A stretch of 64,000 nt of DNA from Larix kaempferi (GCA_027924585.1 BSBM01000753.1:27678501-27742500); one strand, 5' to 3'; shown: positions 47,576-59,600, numbered from the stretch's first letter. Program-made: numbers and translations. The notes: generated by a model not told the origin, from the sequence alone.

Positions 47576-49340
47576 TTAGCTTAACCCTGTAAACACTTTC
47601 AAACTATTGAAAGCATGAGTAATATCGACAATTCTCTACATTAATTTAAGTGAAATTAAAAAGTATTTCATCTTAAAATATTAACATATTTGCAAATTAG
47701 TACTCATCTTTGGTATCTATTGGTTAAGTACAACTTGCTTCTAAGGTATTTTGGTCTCATCTTCTCGTACACGTACTAAATTCGAGTCTATCAAATTTTG
47801 GAACTCGTTGATGATGTTCATGTTGGGTTTGTCTTACTCAACCACATGTGACAATGGATGCTTTTAAGTCCTTTTATCATAGTTACCAAGTTTGAATTCG
47901 AATACGGATTTCGAATTTAGTGCGATTCGAAATAAATTGTCTTAGAAATTTTCAATTCGATCAAAATTCGTGAGTATATTGAGATAAACATATAAAAGAT
48001 CATGAGCCACACCTTGGCCAATCAATCATAAGCACAACCGAGCCAGACCTTGGCCAGTCAATCATAAGTACAAACACTATGCTCAAAATAAGATCCAAAA
48101 AGATAAGGATTAAAAAGTGAACAGGTTAAGGTGAGAAAGGTTGATTGGTCCTCATTGTGTTCAGTTCATGAATGGAAGGAATTGACTATGTACAAAGTGT
48201 TTGCATTTAACACATGGATGGCTTTATATACGAATTATGACGAAACCATATCAGGGTCATATTCTTTGGCTTTGATGCCCTTGCACATGCCTATGCTGGA
48301 TCAACCAGCTCAATGGATTATACTTTGTCACTAGGCATTCGATTCAAATATAGATCTATTCTAGGTGTTGATCTAGATGGTGATTAAACATGTGAGGAGG
48401 CTTCATGTATCTTTGCTTCTATTGTCCTTGTTGTTTGATGTGGATATCCAATGAATGGCACTGGAACTTGAACTAGATTTGGATTTTATACTTTCACTCA
48501 GTGAAATCAATTATCTATTAGTAGAAGGTTCCTATAGAAATGGAAGAAAGACCAATTCTAAGAATTGGTGCGACTTCTCCTTGGGTGGGCGGGTACTACC
48601 ATTGTTAGTCAAGAGCCTTCAGGAACAAGTTATCTTGTTACGAAAATGACACCTACTATGTGAAAGTCCACAACTAATGAGCTTGTTGTCTCCTTTGGGT
48701 GCAATGCCAATCAATAGGAAAGAAAGGAGGGAAGTCCTAGAGAATAGAACAAGATTCATTGTGTTTGTAGAGTGCATACACCACCATCTATTGGGTCTCT
48801 AAATGAACAACAACTACTGGAACAAATAAGCTGAACCGAATCAAACCTGAATAATTCGATAGGCAAACCAAATCTTCGAATTTCATGTCAATGAACCTTA
48901 TTCAACCAAATTTGATAACTATACTTTTTATCATTTTAAAAAAATTGCTCAGTTTTTATTTTAAAAAATGCACCCAAAATAACTTAGTGAAACTTGTCCA
49001 CTTTTATGCCAAACAAATACTTAGAATTCATGAAGTTACAATGGTTTAACTCCAATCTTAGCCCGTATGCCTTCATACTCAAGCTAATGTTGCTATCTAG
49101 AAATTTAAGGTGTATTCTTACTCCAATTTTAAGTTCTAAACTTTATATACATTCAACTTACCTTTAATTACAATATTTTATGTTATAGTTATCATATTCG
49201 TAACATATGAAGTTAGAGTTATTAATAACATTTTATTGGATGTTATGAATTTCTGTACATCCCATAAATTTTGTCAAAACAATTGAGTCTAAATTATGGG
49301 ATGGTTTATAACTAGCTTAATCATTGTTTACCAATGTTAT
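47576..49340. other. No gene recognised
   Basis: AT-rich spacer. A two-copy repeat GAGCCA.ACCTTGGCCA.TCAATCATAAG lies at 48004-48075. Short frames have no motifs. Confidence 0.4.
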
Positions 49341-49349
49341 TTACTTTAA

Positions 49350-50040
49350 TTTTGTGTAATTATGATAGTGTTGGCTTAGCGTGGGATTTTTCCATTATTA
49401 GTCCATGTTACCTACCCCAGATACCTTTGAAAAAGGGAATAGCTAACATTTTCCCAACCATCAAGGTCGATATTTATATTGCGCCAGGTGTCATCAAGAA
49501 CATAATTCTTGGTGCTTCCTATTCCCTTGAAGAGGTTGTGGCATACAAAGCTTTGAGGGGGGTTTATATCTGCCCAAGGTTGTGAGGTTCGTGATATTTT
49601 TGCCTAATCCTACTATGAAATACCTGGTCTTGATCCCGCCTTAGTCAAGCACCATATCGATACTTGGTCATACACCATTCCCATTCAAAAAAAATAATGG
49701 CATATCCACCCTGCCAAAGCTCCGACCATTCAGGAATAAATCAACAAGTTTTGTCAAGTTGGATTCATTTATCCAACTACATACACTTCTTGGGTTTATA
49801 ATTTGGTCCCCATTAATAAGAAACAAGGCACCCTTCGAGTCTGTATTGATTTCGTGATATGAATCGGGCATGTCCCAAAGACAACTACTTGACCCCATTT
49901 ATCGACCAAATCATTAATGAATGTGCTAGCCACGAGATCCTTTCATTTATGGATGCATTCTCAGGTTATAATTAGATCCATATTCGCCCGCAAGATCAAT
50001 ATAAAACCGCCTTCACCACTTCATGGGGCACATTTTAAAA
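49350..50040 (+). mobile_element. Ty3/gypsy pol fragment (protease end to RT N-terminus)
   Basis: Frames on the plus strand contain VIKNIILGASYSLEEVVAYK (protease/linker region, about 49485), YEIPGLDPALVKHHIDTWS (about 49615-49670), and INKFCQVGFIYPTTYTSWVY with PINKKQGTLRVCIDFRDMNR (about 49740-49865). PKDNYLTPFIDQIINECA, ILSFMDAFSGYN and IRPQDQYKTAFTTSWGTF follow, to about 50035. The relic stops just before the RT active site. Several stops and shifts are present. It is a different lineage from the large element at the right end. Confidence 0.85.
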
Positions 50041-51004
50041 TAAGGGTATTTTTGGCATCTAAAAAAGAATCACCATGAGTAATAATCGATGAAGTCCAAA
50101 TATCTAAGCCCTACTCCCACATATACAAATAGATTCCAATAATGAGATAGAAAAAATGTCATGCTATAATATCATTTAATAGTCACATAAATACAAAAAG
50201 AGACATGAGTTTTAGAGACATGAGTTTTATGATACAACTCATATTTTGGGTGTAGGACTGGATTCCCTATTCCAATTGATACTGATAGATTATGATAGTG
50301 GAATGGGGAATTTGAGAGGAACTAAGCCCTCAACTTAAACTAAAAAGTGTTTTTATTATTAAAAAAAGCATGATTTAATATCATTGATAGTGACACAAAA
50401 AAGCAAAGCGATACCATCTTATAATACAACTCATATTACCCATATTTTGGGTGTGTAGACTACCCTAATTAATGCGAATGAGAATCCTCATAGTGACATT
50501 TCCATAAAGCGATAATCTATTAACTCTAAATCTCTAATCCCTATTACACTAGATACAATAGATTTCGATAATAAAATAAGAAAATTAGGGAAGAATTAAA
50601 TCTACGATTCAAATTAAAAAAAAAATTAAGAAATAAATCATACTATGATATCATTAATAACAACATAAATACATTAAAAAAATATAATCATATAATACAA
50701 CTCATATTTTACTGCTAAAATTATTAGAATAAACTCATAAGTGATATTGAACAATCTTATTATTAAAATAGCTAAAATTATTACATAATTATCAAATACC
50801 TATATTCACAAGCAATGACCACTACAAAAAGTCTAAAAATTCAACCATAGAATTCACTAAAGTTATTAAAAACAATGGTCTGAGTAACAATTATCACGCA
50901 AAAGCACATATTATAATTGCAAAGCATGGTTTTAAGATGATCATAAAATCTTTCGCACTCGCCAACCAAAGGGACATATTAAGAAGGAAAATTATTTGAG
51001 AAGA
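50041..51004. other. No gene recognised
   Basis: AT-rich sequence with loosely repeated TATAATACAACTCATATT and TCTAA.CCCTA words. No coding content. Confidence 0.4.
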
Positions 51005-51189
51005 TTTTTTTTTTCATAATGAAAAAACCAACTTTATATTGAACACAAAGTTGTATCAGCGGTTACAAGCGAAAAACAAGAGGAGCAGCGAGATGCTAAC
51101 TCACCAACTGTCCACATATTACAGCGAAAGCATCTCAATTCGGATCGAGTGCTAACAAAATACACAAACGACACAAAGTGTTTCGTAGG

Positions 51190-52090
51190 AGCAAAGACAC
51201 AAAACATGAGGTAACAGACCATATGAAACTCAGAAAACTCGGAAAGTTTTGGTCCCCAGCGAGACATTCTCCAAGAGTTCCTCAACAACAAGTTCACCAT
51301 CAATCTGACCCAGCGCCAGTTTGGAGAGTAGGTCTACCACCGAGTTGTAACTGCGAGATATGTGCCTGAAGGATATCTGCCCGAATGTATTGATCAACAT
51401 TCGAGTTTTGTAGGCCCAATGCTTAGGTGTAAGCATTGTAGCACAATATGTTCATTGTCCCACTCCACAATAAAAGATGAGTCACCAAAAACCTGTAGCA
51501 TTTGAACACTCAGATGCCAAGCAAACCACAGTAATGCCCAGAGAGCTAAAAGTTCAGCCCAAGTATTAGTCCCCTCTCCAGCCTTAAGCGTGAGTAGGTA
51601 GTGATGACTTTGGCTGAGCTTGATCATCCCACCAACCCCTCAAACACCGACTTGTTCCACGCCATTGAAATAACCCAAAGGAAAAGGGAAATCGGATTCT
51701 AGAAAACTAACTTGAAGCTTTTCTTTGTTCTGGGTTGTATATGGAATAACCAGAAATTTGCCACAATTCTAGAATAGACCGAAGTAATCAGTGACTTCTG
51801 GTTCTAAAAAATCGATGCATTGCGAGCTCTCCAGACCTCCCAAATCATAAAAAGGATAAGATAAGGGCTCCCTTTTTTATGTGTGAACCAGTTGTGAAGG
51901 TTATACAAGGAAGAGCTGAGCTTCCAGGTGATCGTAAAACAAAATTCTGCAGAGATATCTTTCCAAATATTTTGAAAAAATAACAATCGCCAAACAGAAC
52001 CATAGAAACCCCGACGCTGTAAATTTTGCCACGTAAGGACTTTATTATGGATCATGGCCAAATGAAACAGTTGATCTTGATAGGGCATCT
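51190..52090 (-). pseudogene. LINE C-terminal zf-RVT-like and RNase H regions
   Basis: KVLTWQNLQRRGFYG and IWEVWRARNASIF (52040-51804) mark the zf-RVT-like linker. Its cysteines are disrupted by frame changes. RNase H follows: WAELLALWALLWFA (about 51570), VFGDSSFIVEWDN (the conserved Asp in FGDSS, about 51480) and HISRSYNSVVDLLSKLAL (about 51360-51310). Several frameshifts break it, so it is non-functional. Confidence 0.75.
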
Positions 52091-52270
52091 GGGTGACCTA
52101 ATCTTCTTTTCCCACCAAGAAGGTGCCGCTAGAGTCTCCTCTTCAAGAATACAAGAATAGGCCAATCGAGCACTGACCACCCCTTTCGACTTATTAAACG
52201 CCCAAACCAGTGAATCCTCCCCCTAGATGATAGTAATGCCAACCTTGCTGAGCTTTGTAGTATAAGCATT

Positions 52271-53557
52271 CTACTCAAGCGCCAGGTGTCCCTCCAAGTT
52301 AAGATCCTCCGTCGATCGCCACTTACCAGTACTATCCCCATGTACAAACGACGTCTGTTTCAACACATATACCCCCAAGGAGTGAAGAACGTATATCAGG
52401 TCTCTGGATAGTATATACCCTTTGCCCAATCCAAGGATAGGATCAATACCAATGAAAACTTGAGTACCCCAACCAGAAGACCAACACAATGAGTGGTTTA
52501 TTACAGGCGTGGTCTTAACAAGTCTATGCCACACATAAGAGCAACCTGTTGTAGCTTTCCTCTGTGTTCTTAACCAAAAAATTGGGGGCAAACGATTCAA
52601 ATATTTGGCCTGTATAACTTTTCCCCATAGTCCTTTGTCAAAGAGACACTGCCACAAGCTTCTAGCACATAAGGCAAGATTAAAACGAGAACGGTTTTTA
52701 ATGCCCCACCCATCCTGAGACTTCGGCCTGGCAAGAGATTCCCAAGATGTCAAATGCCACTTAGATGTGCTCAAGCTTCCTGCCCATATAAATTGGAACA
52801 TCATCCTTCTTAAAGCTGTAATAACCGAACTGGGAACAAGAAATAGTGAGTACCAATAAACATGGATACACTGAAAAACAACACGAACCAAAGTAAGTCA
52901 TCCCCCCAAAGATAACCAACGAAACGTCTAAGAACCAATCTTTCTCTGAAATTTCTTAATGAGCCAATTCCAGTCATTTTTACAATATTTTCCAGGCTTC
53001 AGATAGAAGCCAAGGTATTTGAAACCTTTCTCCAGTTCAACCATATGAAAAGGCATGTCAATCCCAAATTGTTCCACCATAACAGGGTCAAAATCAAAAT
53101 GCATAAGGCAGGACTTATGTAAGCTCACCTTCATCCCAGAGGCCCAACAGAAAAGCTTGATGATGCTATGGTAGTGATTCCATTCAAAAACAATGCCTTC
53201 CCTAAAGATGAGGATGTCGTCCACAAACAGTAGGTGGGAAAGACAGAGAGAATTTGCTACTTTAATTCCAGCAATGCAGCCTCTGTCAATCGCTTGTTTT
53301 ATCAATAAACTGAGGCCTTTTATGCCCAATATGAATAAATAAGGAGATAAAGGACATCCCCAGCGCAATCCCTTGTTGCCTTTAAAGAATGGCGTAGGAG
53401 ATCCATTTAGAAGTACTTCATAGTTTTCTAAACATATGCATGCCATGATCCAGTTAACAATATCCACCGATAGACCAATTTGGATGAGGATGAACCTGAT
53501 ATAGGTCCAGTCCACCCTATCGTATGCTTTCTCCAAGTCCATCTTAAATATTACCAA
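52271..53557 (-). pseudogene. LINE ORF2 reverse transcriptase, two nonsense codons
   Basis: One frame runs 53557-52271 with two internal stops only (in RKIGS*TFRWLSLGG*LTL, near 52925 and 52895). Motifs are IFKMDLEKAYDRVDW, RWGCPLSPYLFILGI, LLFVDDILIF (catalytic FVDD intact, 53226-53212) and ASGMKVSLHKS, then the thumb region LGFYLKPGKY. The second half carries MFQFIWAG, WESLARPKSQDGWGIKN and LWGKVIQAKYL, typical of plant L1. The two stops look like TGG to TAG and CGA to TGA transitions. Confidence 0.85.
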
Positions 53558-53575
53558 AGCCCTGGTAGAAGGAAG

Positions 53576-54726
53576 TTCCAGGTAGAAGAGGAATTCTCAG
53601 GAGCTACATGGAGATCACAATTCCAATGTCCAAAAACCACAATAGTTGGGCTCGAATTCAGCCTCTACACAGTCTGTTGGGGCCAAGGTCGCAGCTATAG
53701 TAAAAGCTGCGAATTTTGGGAAAAAGCACGAGTATGGAAGGAAAGTGCTAATTTTGGGACAAGCACTAAGTTTTGGGTAAGAAGGAGACGGTGCGCAGTA
53801 CGGTGCCAGATGGATGATCTCAGCGCAGATCACGGACTGGAAATTGCGGAGCTCGCGTGCACGTCATCGAAGAATGAAGGTGGCTCAGCTACCATAATAA
53901 ATAAGGCGATGGAGTAGAGGGCTCAGCTACCCTCATTTAAAGGCTCAGTACAGAAGTTATGGTTGCTCGGATCAAGGAGGAGCAACGGACCAGAGCATTG
54001 AAGGCAAAGGACGATCGCCCATACCCACAATCTGCGCCGGAATTCATGGAGCCTGCAGGAAGCGGCGACGTGACTGCAAGCGGCGCCTACAGTACACCTA
54101 GCCATGTGCGTGGTTAGGGTTTTTGGGAATCACTGTTGGGAAAGGCCCACAGTTTTGTAAAGGTGTGACCGTCATGGCCACCTATATATATGAATAATTG
54201 TAATGGGTAGACGGTTGGAGAGTTAGGGAGAGTTAGATAGACTGTTAGATAGCCAGTCTAAAGGATAGATCATGTGTTGATTATCCTTCACTGTATTTCC
54301 TACCCAGTGTGTAGAACTAGAGAGGAAATCGGATAGCCGAGGAGCTAATCCCTGAGTTGCCAGACAGTCTGAGTCGACGTCTGTGCCTTTGTAATCTCCA
54401 TAGAGAGGAGACTAGATTGAGAGAATGGCTCCCAGCTGTGTGCGTGGAGTTTCCTGGAAAGATCTAAGGCTGCAGCTGTGTGCGCAGCATATTGTATAAC
54501 TCTAGCATTTTCTGGTTAATATAACACTCCCGTGGACGTGGTTTTCCTCGAGGAGATGAGCTTCACATATATCTTCTTGTTATAATGTTTGCGTGAATAA
54601 TAACTGTTTAAGATCATTACCTGTGTGTACATCTCTTGCATCATCTTTGCGACTGTTTAAGTGAGTATAGGAAGGTCCTTTATTGTTATAATCCTCTATT
54701 GTTATAATCGCCAAGTATAGAAGGAG
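53576..54726 (+). promoter_or_regulatory. Probable 5' LTR (U3-R-U5) of the gypsy element
   Basis: A TATA box CTATATATATG lies at 54182-54192. It is followed by R/U5-like sequence with CCCGTGGACGTGG..TTCCTCGAGG and CATATATCTTCTTG, a pattern seen in plant LTR U5 regions. TGGTGGAACGCTGTCGC at 54727 begins with TGG like a primer-binding site, but I could not match it to a tRNA. Boundaries are unproven because the 3' LTR is not in view. Confidence 0.5.
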
Positions 54727-55120
54727 TGGTGGAACGCTGTCGCTGCAGCGACCGAGCCCCGCGTGACTGCGATGAGTGTGCAGGGCGAGAAGGTATTTTA
54801 GCGCATCGACGCAAGGAGGAGGCGCCTTCCGCGCCCGGAGGACGAGACTGCGCAGTGGGTCTGCAGGAAGGAAGGCATCCGCGCAGTGGTGTCACGAGGT
54901 CTGCGGGAAAGTCCGACCGCCGATAGAAGGGGAAGAAGGAGAAATATAGAACAATATCAGCGTCACCACGGTTAAGGAAAGTTGATTCCTTAACCCCCCC
55001 ATAGCCACTTCGGGTGAGACCTCGAGCTGCCGCGCAGCTCGTTGCCGAGAGGGCCAGTGCGCCAAGGGGTTTTGTTGCTGCGCTTCATTAAAACCCGGGT
55101 CTGCCCAGTAAAGCAGCCAA

Positions 55121-55440
55121 CAAATGGTTCCGTTGCCTTGCGACTTGCTGTTGTGAGACTTGTTATTTTGGCGACGCGCGAGATAGAGCAAGCCAACAAA
55201 TGGTTCCGTTGCCTTGCGACTTGCTGTTGTGAGACTTGTTATTTTGGCGACGCGCGAGATGGAGCAAGCCAACAAATGGTTCCGTTGCCTTGCGACTTGC
55301 TGTTGTGAGACTTGTTATTTTGGCGACGCGCGAGATAGAGCAAGCCAACAAATGGTTCCGCTGCCTTATGACTTTTTGATCACATTACTTCCATGGCTTT
55401 GAACCCTGTTGATTGAGCCAACAAATGGTTCCTGTAAGAC
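55121..55440 (+). repeat. 76-bp leader repeat, three full copies plus degenerate copies
   Basis: CAAATGGTTCCGTTGCCTTG starts at 55121, 55197 and 55273; diverged copies start at 55349 and about 55420. Each full unit carries ATG and a ten-codon uORF (MVPLPCDLLL, stop; ATGs at 55124, 55200 and 55276). The array lies in the 5' leader between the LTR and the first ORF. Confidence 0.95.
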
Positions 55441-55519
55441 TTACTAGTTACGCGACATCTGAGATTGTTGCTGAAGACAACATAAGGTTCTGTTACACTG
55501 AGACTTGCTCAGTTAACAA

Positions 55520-56005
55520 ATGTGTTACTGGAATCCTACAGCTAAAGAAATTGGAGATTGGTTTGATTTAAAGGCTAAAGAGTTCGCTGAACAAGAAAAT
55601 AGAAGCCTTACGTTTCAAACAGAAGACTGGTTACAGAAGTATATTTATGTTGACCTTTACGAAATTTTCTTTGTTACGTTTGCATTGGAGTTACACGCTT
55701 GGATAGCCAAGTTAGCAGATTCTACACCTACGCTGCATGTTGATCGACCTGTCACGTGGACGCCTGAGCTAGTCAGTATTGTGAAGCGGATCGACAATTC
55801 TGTTTCCCGCCCAGTAGACTTTTGGTTGAATAGTCTACTGAAATGTTTCATTACCGAATTTGCAGTCGATACAAGAAAGAGTTTCAGTGAAGCTGAGAGG
55901 AGTTTCTTCCAAGTACACAGAGGTAAGTTCTTAAATTCTCTGAACTTATGGATCAAAATGCTTCTGTATGAAAAAGGAAAGCTATGTATTGCTTCTGATG
56001 AATAG
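55520..56005 (+). CDS. N-terminal ORF of the gypsy element, upstream of gag (161 aa)
   Basis: The ATG (55520) sits in a last degenerate leader repeat (AACAAATGTG). The 161-residue product is mostly helical in character, with aromatic clusters (DLYEIFFVTFALELHAWIA and PVDFWLNSLLKCFI). I recognise no family. It ends in a TAG that is in frame with gag 12 bases later, so it could be the matrix-like N-terminus of gag cut off by a CAG to TAG change. It could instead be a separate small ORF like the extra ORFs upstream of gag in Tat/Ogre elements. Confidence 0.6.
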   Translation: MCYWNPTAKEIGDWFDLKAKEFAEQENRSLTFQTEDWLQKYIYVDLYEIFFVTFALELHAWIAKLADSTPTLHVDRPVTWTPELVSIVKRIDNSVSRPVDFWLNSLLKCFITEFAVDTRKSFSEAERSFFQVHRGKFLNSLNLWIKMLLYEKGKLCIASDE

Positions 56006-56017
56006 CATAGACAAGTA

Positions 56018-56662
56018 ATGTCCGTAGATTCTGATAGTGATCCTGAAGTTATTGGTTGCACTCGTAGTGGAAAACGATATAAAGTAGGCCTTGACCAATA
56101 TTCTTTTGAGTCTAGCCCAGACGATAGCCAAGTCCCTAGAGCAAGCCATATAGAACGACAAGGGAGTGCTCATATCCCTTATTACCCCTTTACACCGCAA
56201 AAACCAGACGGAGCTCAGTATAATCCTACAGTAACACCTTCTAGTAGCCCACACGGTACTTCTAGTACCTCTGTACCACCTTTGTTTAACCATCCCGGAG
56301 GCACTGCTACAGTACCTCCACCTCAAACCCGCGCAAGAAGGATGGGTGATGACATGAAGCTACCAACTTTTAGAGGAACAGGGATAGAAGACCCTGAGCA
56401 GCACTGGTTCTTATGTGAAGCCATTTGGACAATTAAGCAAATTAATGACGATGCTGTTAAACTGGTTCAGTTAGCAACCACACTAAGAGAAAGAGCCTTG
56501 ACTTGGTTCATGAAATACTCAGCAGCACAGAATAGGACGCTTGCTGAGGTAAGAAATGCTATGATTCGGGAATTTAAGAAACCTAAATCAGAATCACAGT
56601 GTATAACAGAGCTCAAAGACATCAAACAGTTACCTACAGAATCAGTATGGGACTTTGACTAG
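56018..56662 (+). pseudogene. gag: gag, first part, ended by an in-frame TAG
   Basis: Starts MSVDSDSDPEVIG. It has a Pro/Ser/Thr-rich linker, then a Retrotrans_gag-type capsid domain: KLPTFRGTGIEDPEQHW, LATTLRERALTWFMKY and TLAEVRNAMIREFKKP. The domain is cut at residue 215 by TAG (56660-56662), and the same frame continues with [20 protein letters not shown], which completes the capsid C-terminal part. A nonsense change is more likely than programmed readthrough, because the stop falls inside a domain and lacks the CAR-YYA readthrough context. Confidence 0.85.
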
Positions 56663-59600
56663 AAGTTCAAAGCCTTGATAGATCAAGTAAGCTTCGAGTT
56701 TGCACCACAGCAACATAAAGAATGGTTCATTGCTGCGCTGCTCCCACACATTAGACTTCCTCTTATGCAACAGAATCTCAATACTCAGGAACAAGCTCTA
56801 GAGATGGCTATGAAACTAGAAGCTTCGCCAATTGCAGGAACAAGCAACGATGTTGCGCATTTACAGAACCAATTAGCAAACTTAACCTTGCAAGTGCATG
56901 ATATTAAGAAAGGCAAGGAGATTAAGGAAGAAATTTGGTGTACAAAATGTAAAGCCCAAGGTCATTCAAAGGACCATTGTCCCGTTTTCATAGACTATAT
57001 TGCAACTGGAGCACCTAATCCTTTACCACAGGCACAAGGGCCTTGGTGTGAAATCTGTAGAACTAGAGGTCATAGACCACAAGAATGTCACTTACTCCAG
57101 AAATATGTGCAAACCCCAAAGAATCTATATTGTAATTTCTGTAAATCAGTAGGTCATGATGAGAACAATTGTAGAGCATATGATCTTATGATAGAAAGAA
57201 AGCATGATGTTTATAGGGTACAAGCAGAGACACAAGGACCCACAGCAGGTCCACCTTATGACCAAACTCGGGACGCCCGAGCAGCAAATTACAGAGGACG
57301 CGGACGCACAACAAATTTTGGTCGCGGAAGAGGACAGATCACCTGTTATAATTGCGGAACACAAGGTCATTTTGCTAGGGATTGCCAAAATCCCACAACC
57401 CTCTGCAGGTATTGTAAATCTTCTGACCATATCATTGAAGAATGCCCTCAGTTACAGGCTAAGATGCAAGCAAAGACACCACAGGTCAATCAGAATATCC
57501 AGTTGATTGGAGCAGAAAAAAGAGAACCAGACCCTACAGTTAATATAGTGACACGCAGTGGAGCAACCACTGGTGCGCAAGAGATGGGAACGGGAAAGCA
57601 AGCGACGCAATGGGTGCGCCGCGCTAACATTAAACCAGCCCCACTTAACCTACAGAAGCAAAAAGAAGCATTTAAGCAAGCTCAAGAGTATTTCTCAGAT
57701 CCGAGAGCTTCAAGTTCTGCCGCAATTCCGCAGAACATTAGTAGATCGCAAGTGCTAAGACAAGACAACCTGGTACAAGAACAGGCCACTACAGCTGGAA
57801 GGCCTGATGATGATGATCATGATGATGAGGAGCATGCACGAGGCAGTGTTCAAGCATTCCTGCGACAATGTTTAGAACTGTTGCGCAATAAAAAAGCAAC
57901 TCTAGAACTCCAACACCTGTTGGATCAGTGCCAACACTCTGCTTCGACGAACACACCGCAGTGTGCTGTTCACCAGATCAGGAGTCACATTAGAACTGGA
58001 AAAGAGATGAGGCTCACAGCGCAGATTGGAGCATTTGAAATGGATGAAGTCATGTTAGATTTGGGCTCCGAAGCCAATGTTCTCACTATGCAGACATGGG
58101 AACAGATGGGAAGCCCTCAGCTTACAAGATCCCCTATCCAGCTAAGACTCGCAAATCAGCAACGAGTCTCTCCATTGGGCAGATTACCCAATGTACCTAT
58201 TGATATTGAAGGAGTAAGAAGCTCTGCAGATTTTGAAGTAATCAAAATTATGGATGATAGTAGACCATACCCAGCGCTGCTAGGAATAGACTGGGCATTT
58301 GATAATTTGGCTGTCATTAACCTGAAGAAAAGACAGATGACCTTTGAGGATGACCAGATCAGGGTCATCGCACCTCTTGATCCTATTCAAGGACCAAGAT
58401 ATATAGAACCCATTCGCGCAGAAGAGGAAGCGCGCCACATGGAAAGTTTGTACCAGATGACCACTAACCACAGTGACTATGTCAACCCCACGGCAGACGG
58501 CCATATCAGCTGGCGATGTGATAGCTCGTGCACATCAGATTCAGATGCAGGATTGGAAAACTGGCAGAATCGTCTGCATGAGGTTTCTGCAAGACGTTGT
58601 GCCATGATAACTAAATCCATTCGATGGATTGGCACAGAATTAACTGACACTCCAACTTTTGATGGTCTAACCGAAGTAACTAAATTCATACAGGAATATG
58701 AACAAAAGCTTCCAGAACCGCAGCGCATACAGGCACTGGATGTAGCATTGCGCGCTACACCCGCAAGATGGTGGATTGCGCACAAGGAGAATATTCATAC
58801 ATGGAAAGACTGTCGCAGATTGATACTGCGCAGATTTCAGGACACCACAGCCAAAGCGCTACGCAAATATGAAGGACAGAGTGACCCCAGGTCACACATT
58901 GAAGCATGTATTCAGCAATGGTCAGATATTCCGGAAGATGAATGGGTTCACCAATTCATCCACACATTGGATACAATTCCAAGGAATTGGTATACTGAAA
59001 CAGAATTGCGCAGAGGCACTCTTACTTGGGCTCTTATGATAGAAAGCTTTCAACTTACCTTCAGCTTTGAGTCAGAACATCCAAGCATTGATCAGGCTTT
59101 GAAGTGTATTAGAAAGAAGGTATTTGAACACTATCCAGTAACAGAGTATTCCCAACCAGATTGGGCTGTCCAGATAGAACATGCCCTGGAATGTTATAAC
59201 TTCACCGCTGAAGATGAGGAGGACGATCCTCGCAACATCAATATCCCAGAATCAGAAGGGACGCGCAATATTGAAGGTCCTGAGCTTGATATTCCTGCCA
59301 TCACAGAACACGTCAAGCTCAAGAAAGTTAACATTGGTACAGAAGCTGACCCAAAGTTTGCTTCTATAGGAGATTATTGGGATGATGAAACTGTTGCGCA
59401 TGTTTCAGATTTATTACGTGACTACCAGGATATCTTTCCTACCAAGTTCACAGAAATGAAAGGCATTCTAGGAGACTTAGGAGTGATGCGCATACCTCTG
59501 AAACCAGATGCCAAGCCAGTAAAGCAGCGCCCATACAGGTTGAACCCGCGCTACAAAGAAAAAGTCAAAGAAGAAATTGATAAGATGCTTGCAGCAGGTA

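Larger units (their letters stand above)
51005..53575 (-). mobile_element. L1-type LINE with RT, zf-RVT-like and RNase H regions, antisense
   Basis: The element reads from about 53575 down to a poly(A) run at 51016-51005. Domain order is RT, then zf-RVT-like linker, then C-terminal RNase H, as in plant L1 elements that carry RNase H. The 5' part (endonuclease and ORF1) is absent because the sequence is broken at about 53565-53575, where the gypsy element begins. Decay is mild compared with the other LINEs in the window. Confidence 0.85.

Noticed and set aside
54686-55351. Minus- and plus-strand frames over the gypsy leader repeats as genes
   Set aside because: They arise from the 76-bp repeat being open in several frames (76 is not a multiple of three); only the small uORFs are noted.
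56660-56662. Programmed UAG readthrough between gag and pol
   Set aside because: The stop falls within the capsid domain and the following codons (AAG TTC) are not a known readthrough context; a nonsense change fits better, though it is kept as a test in the findings.
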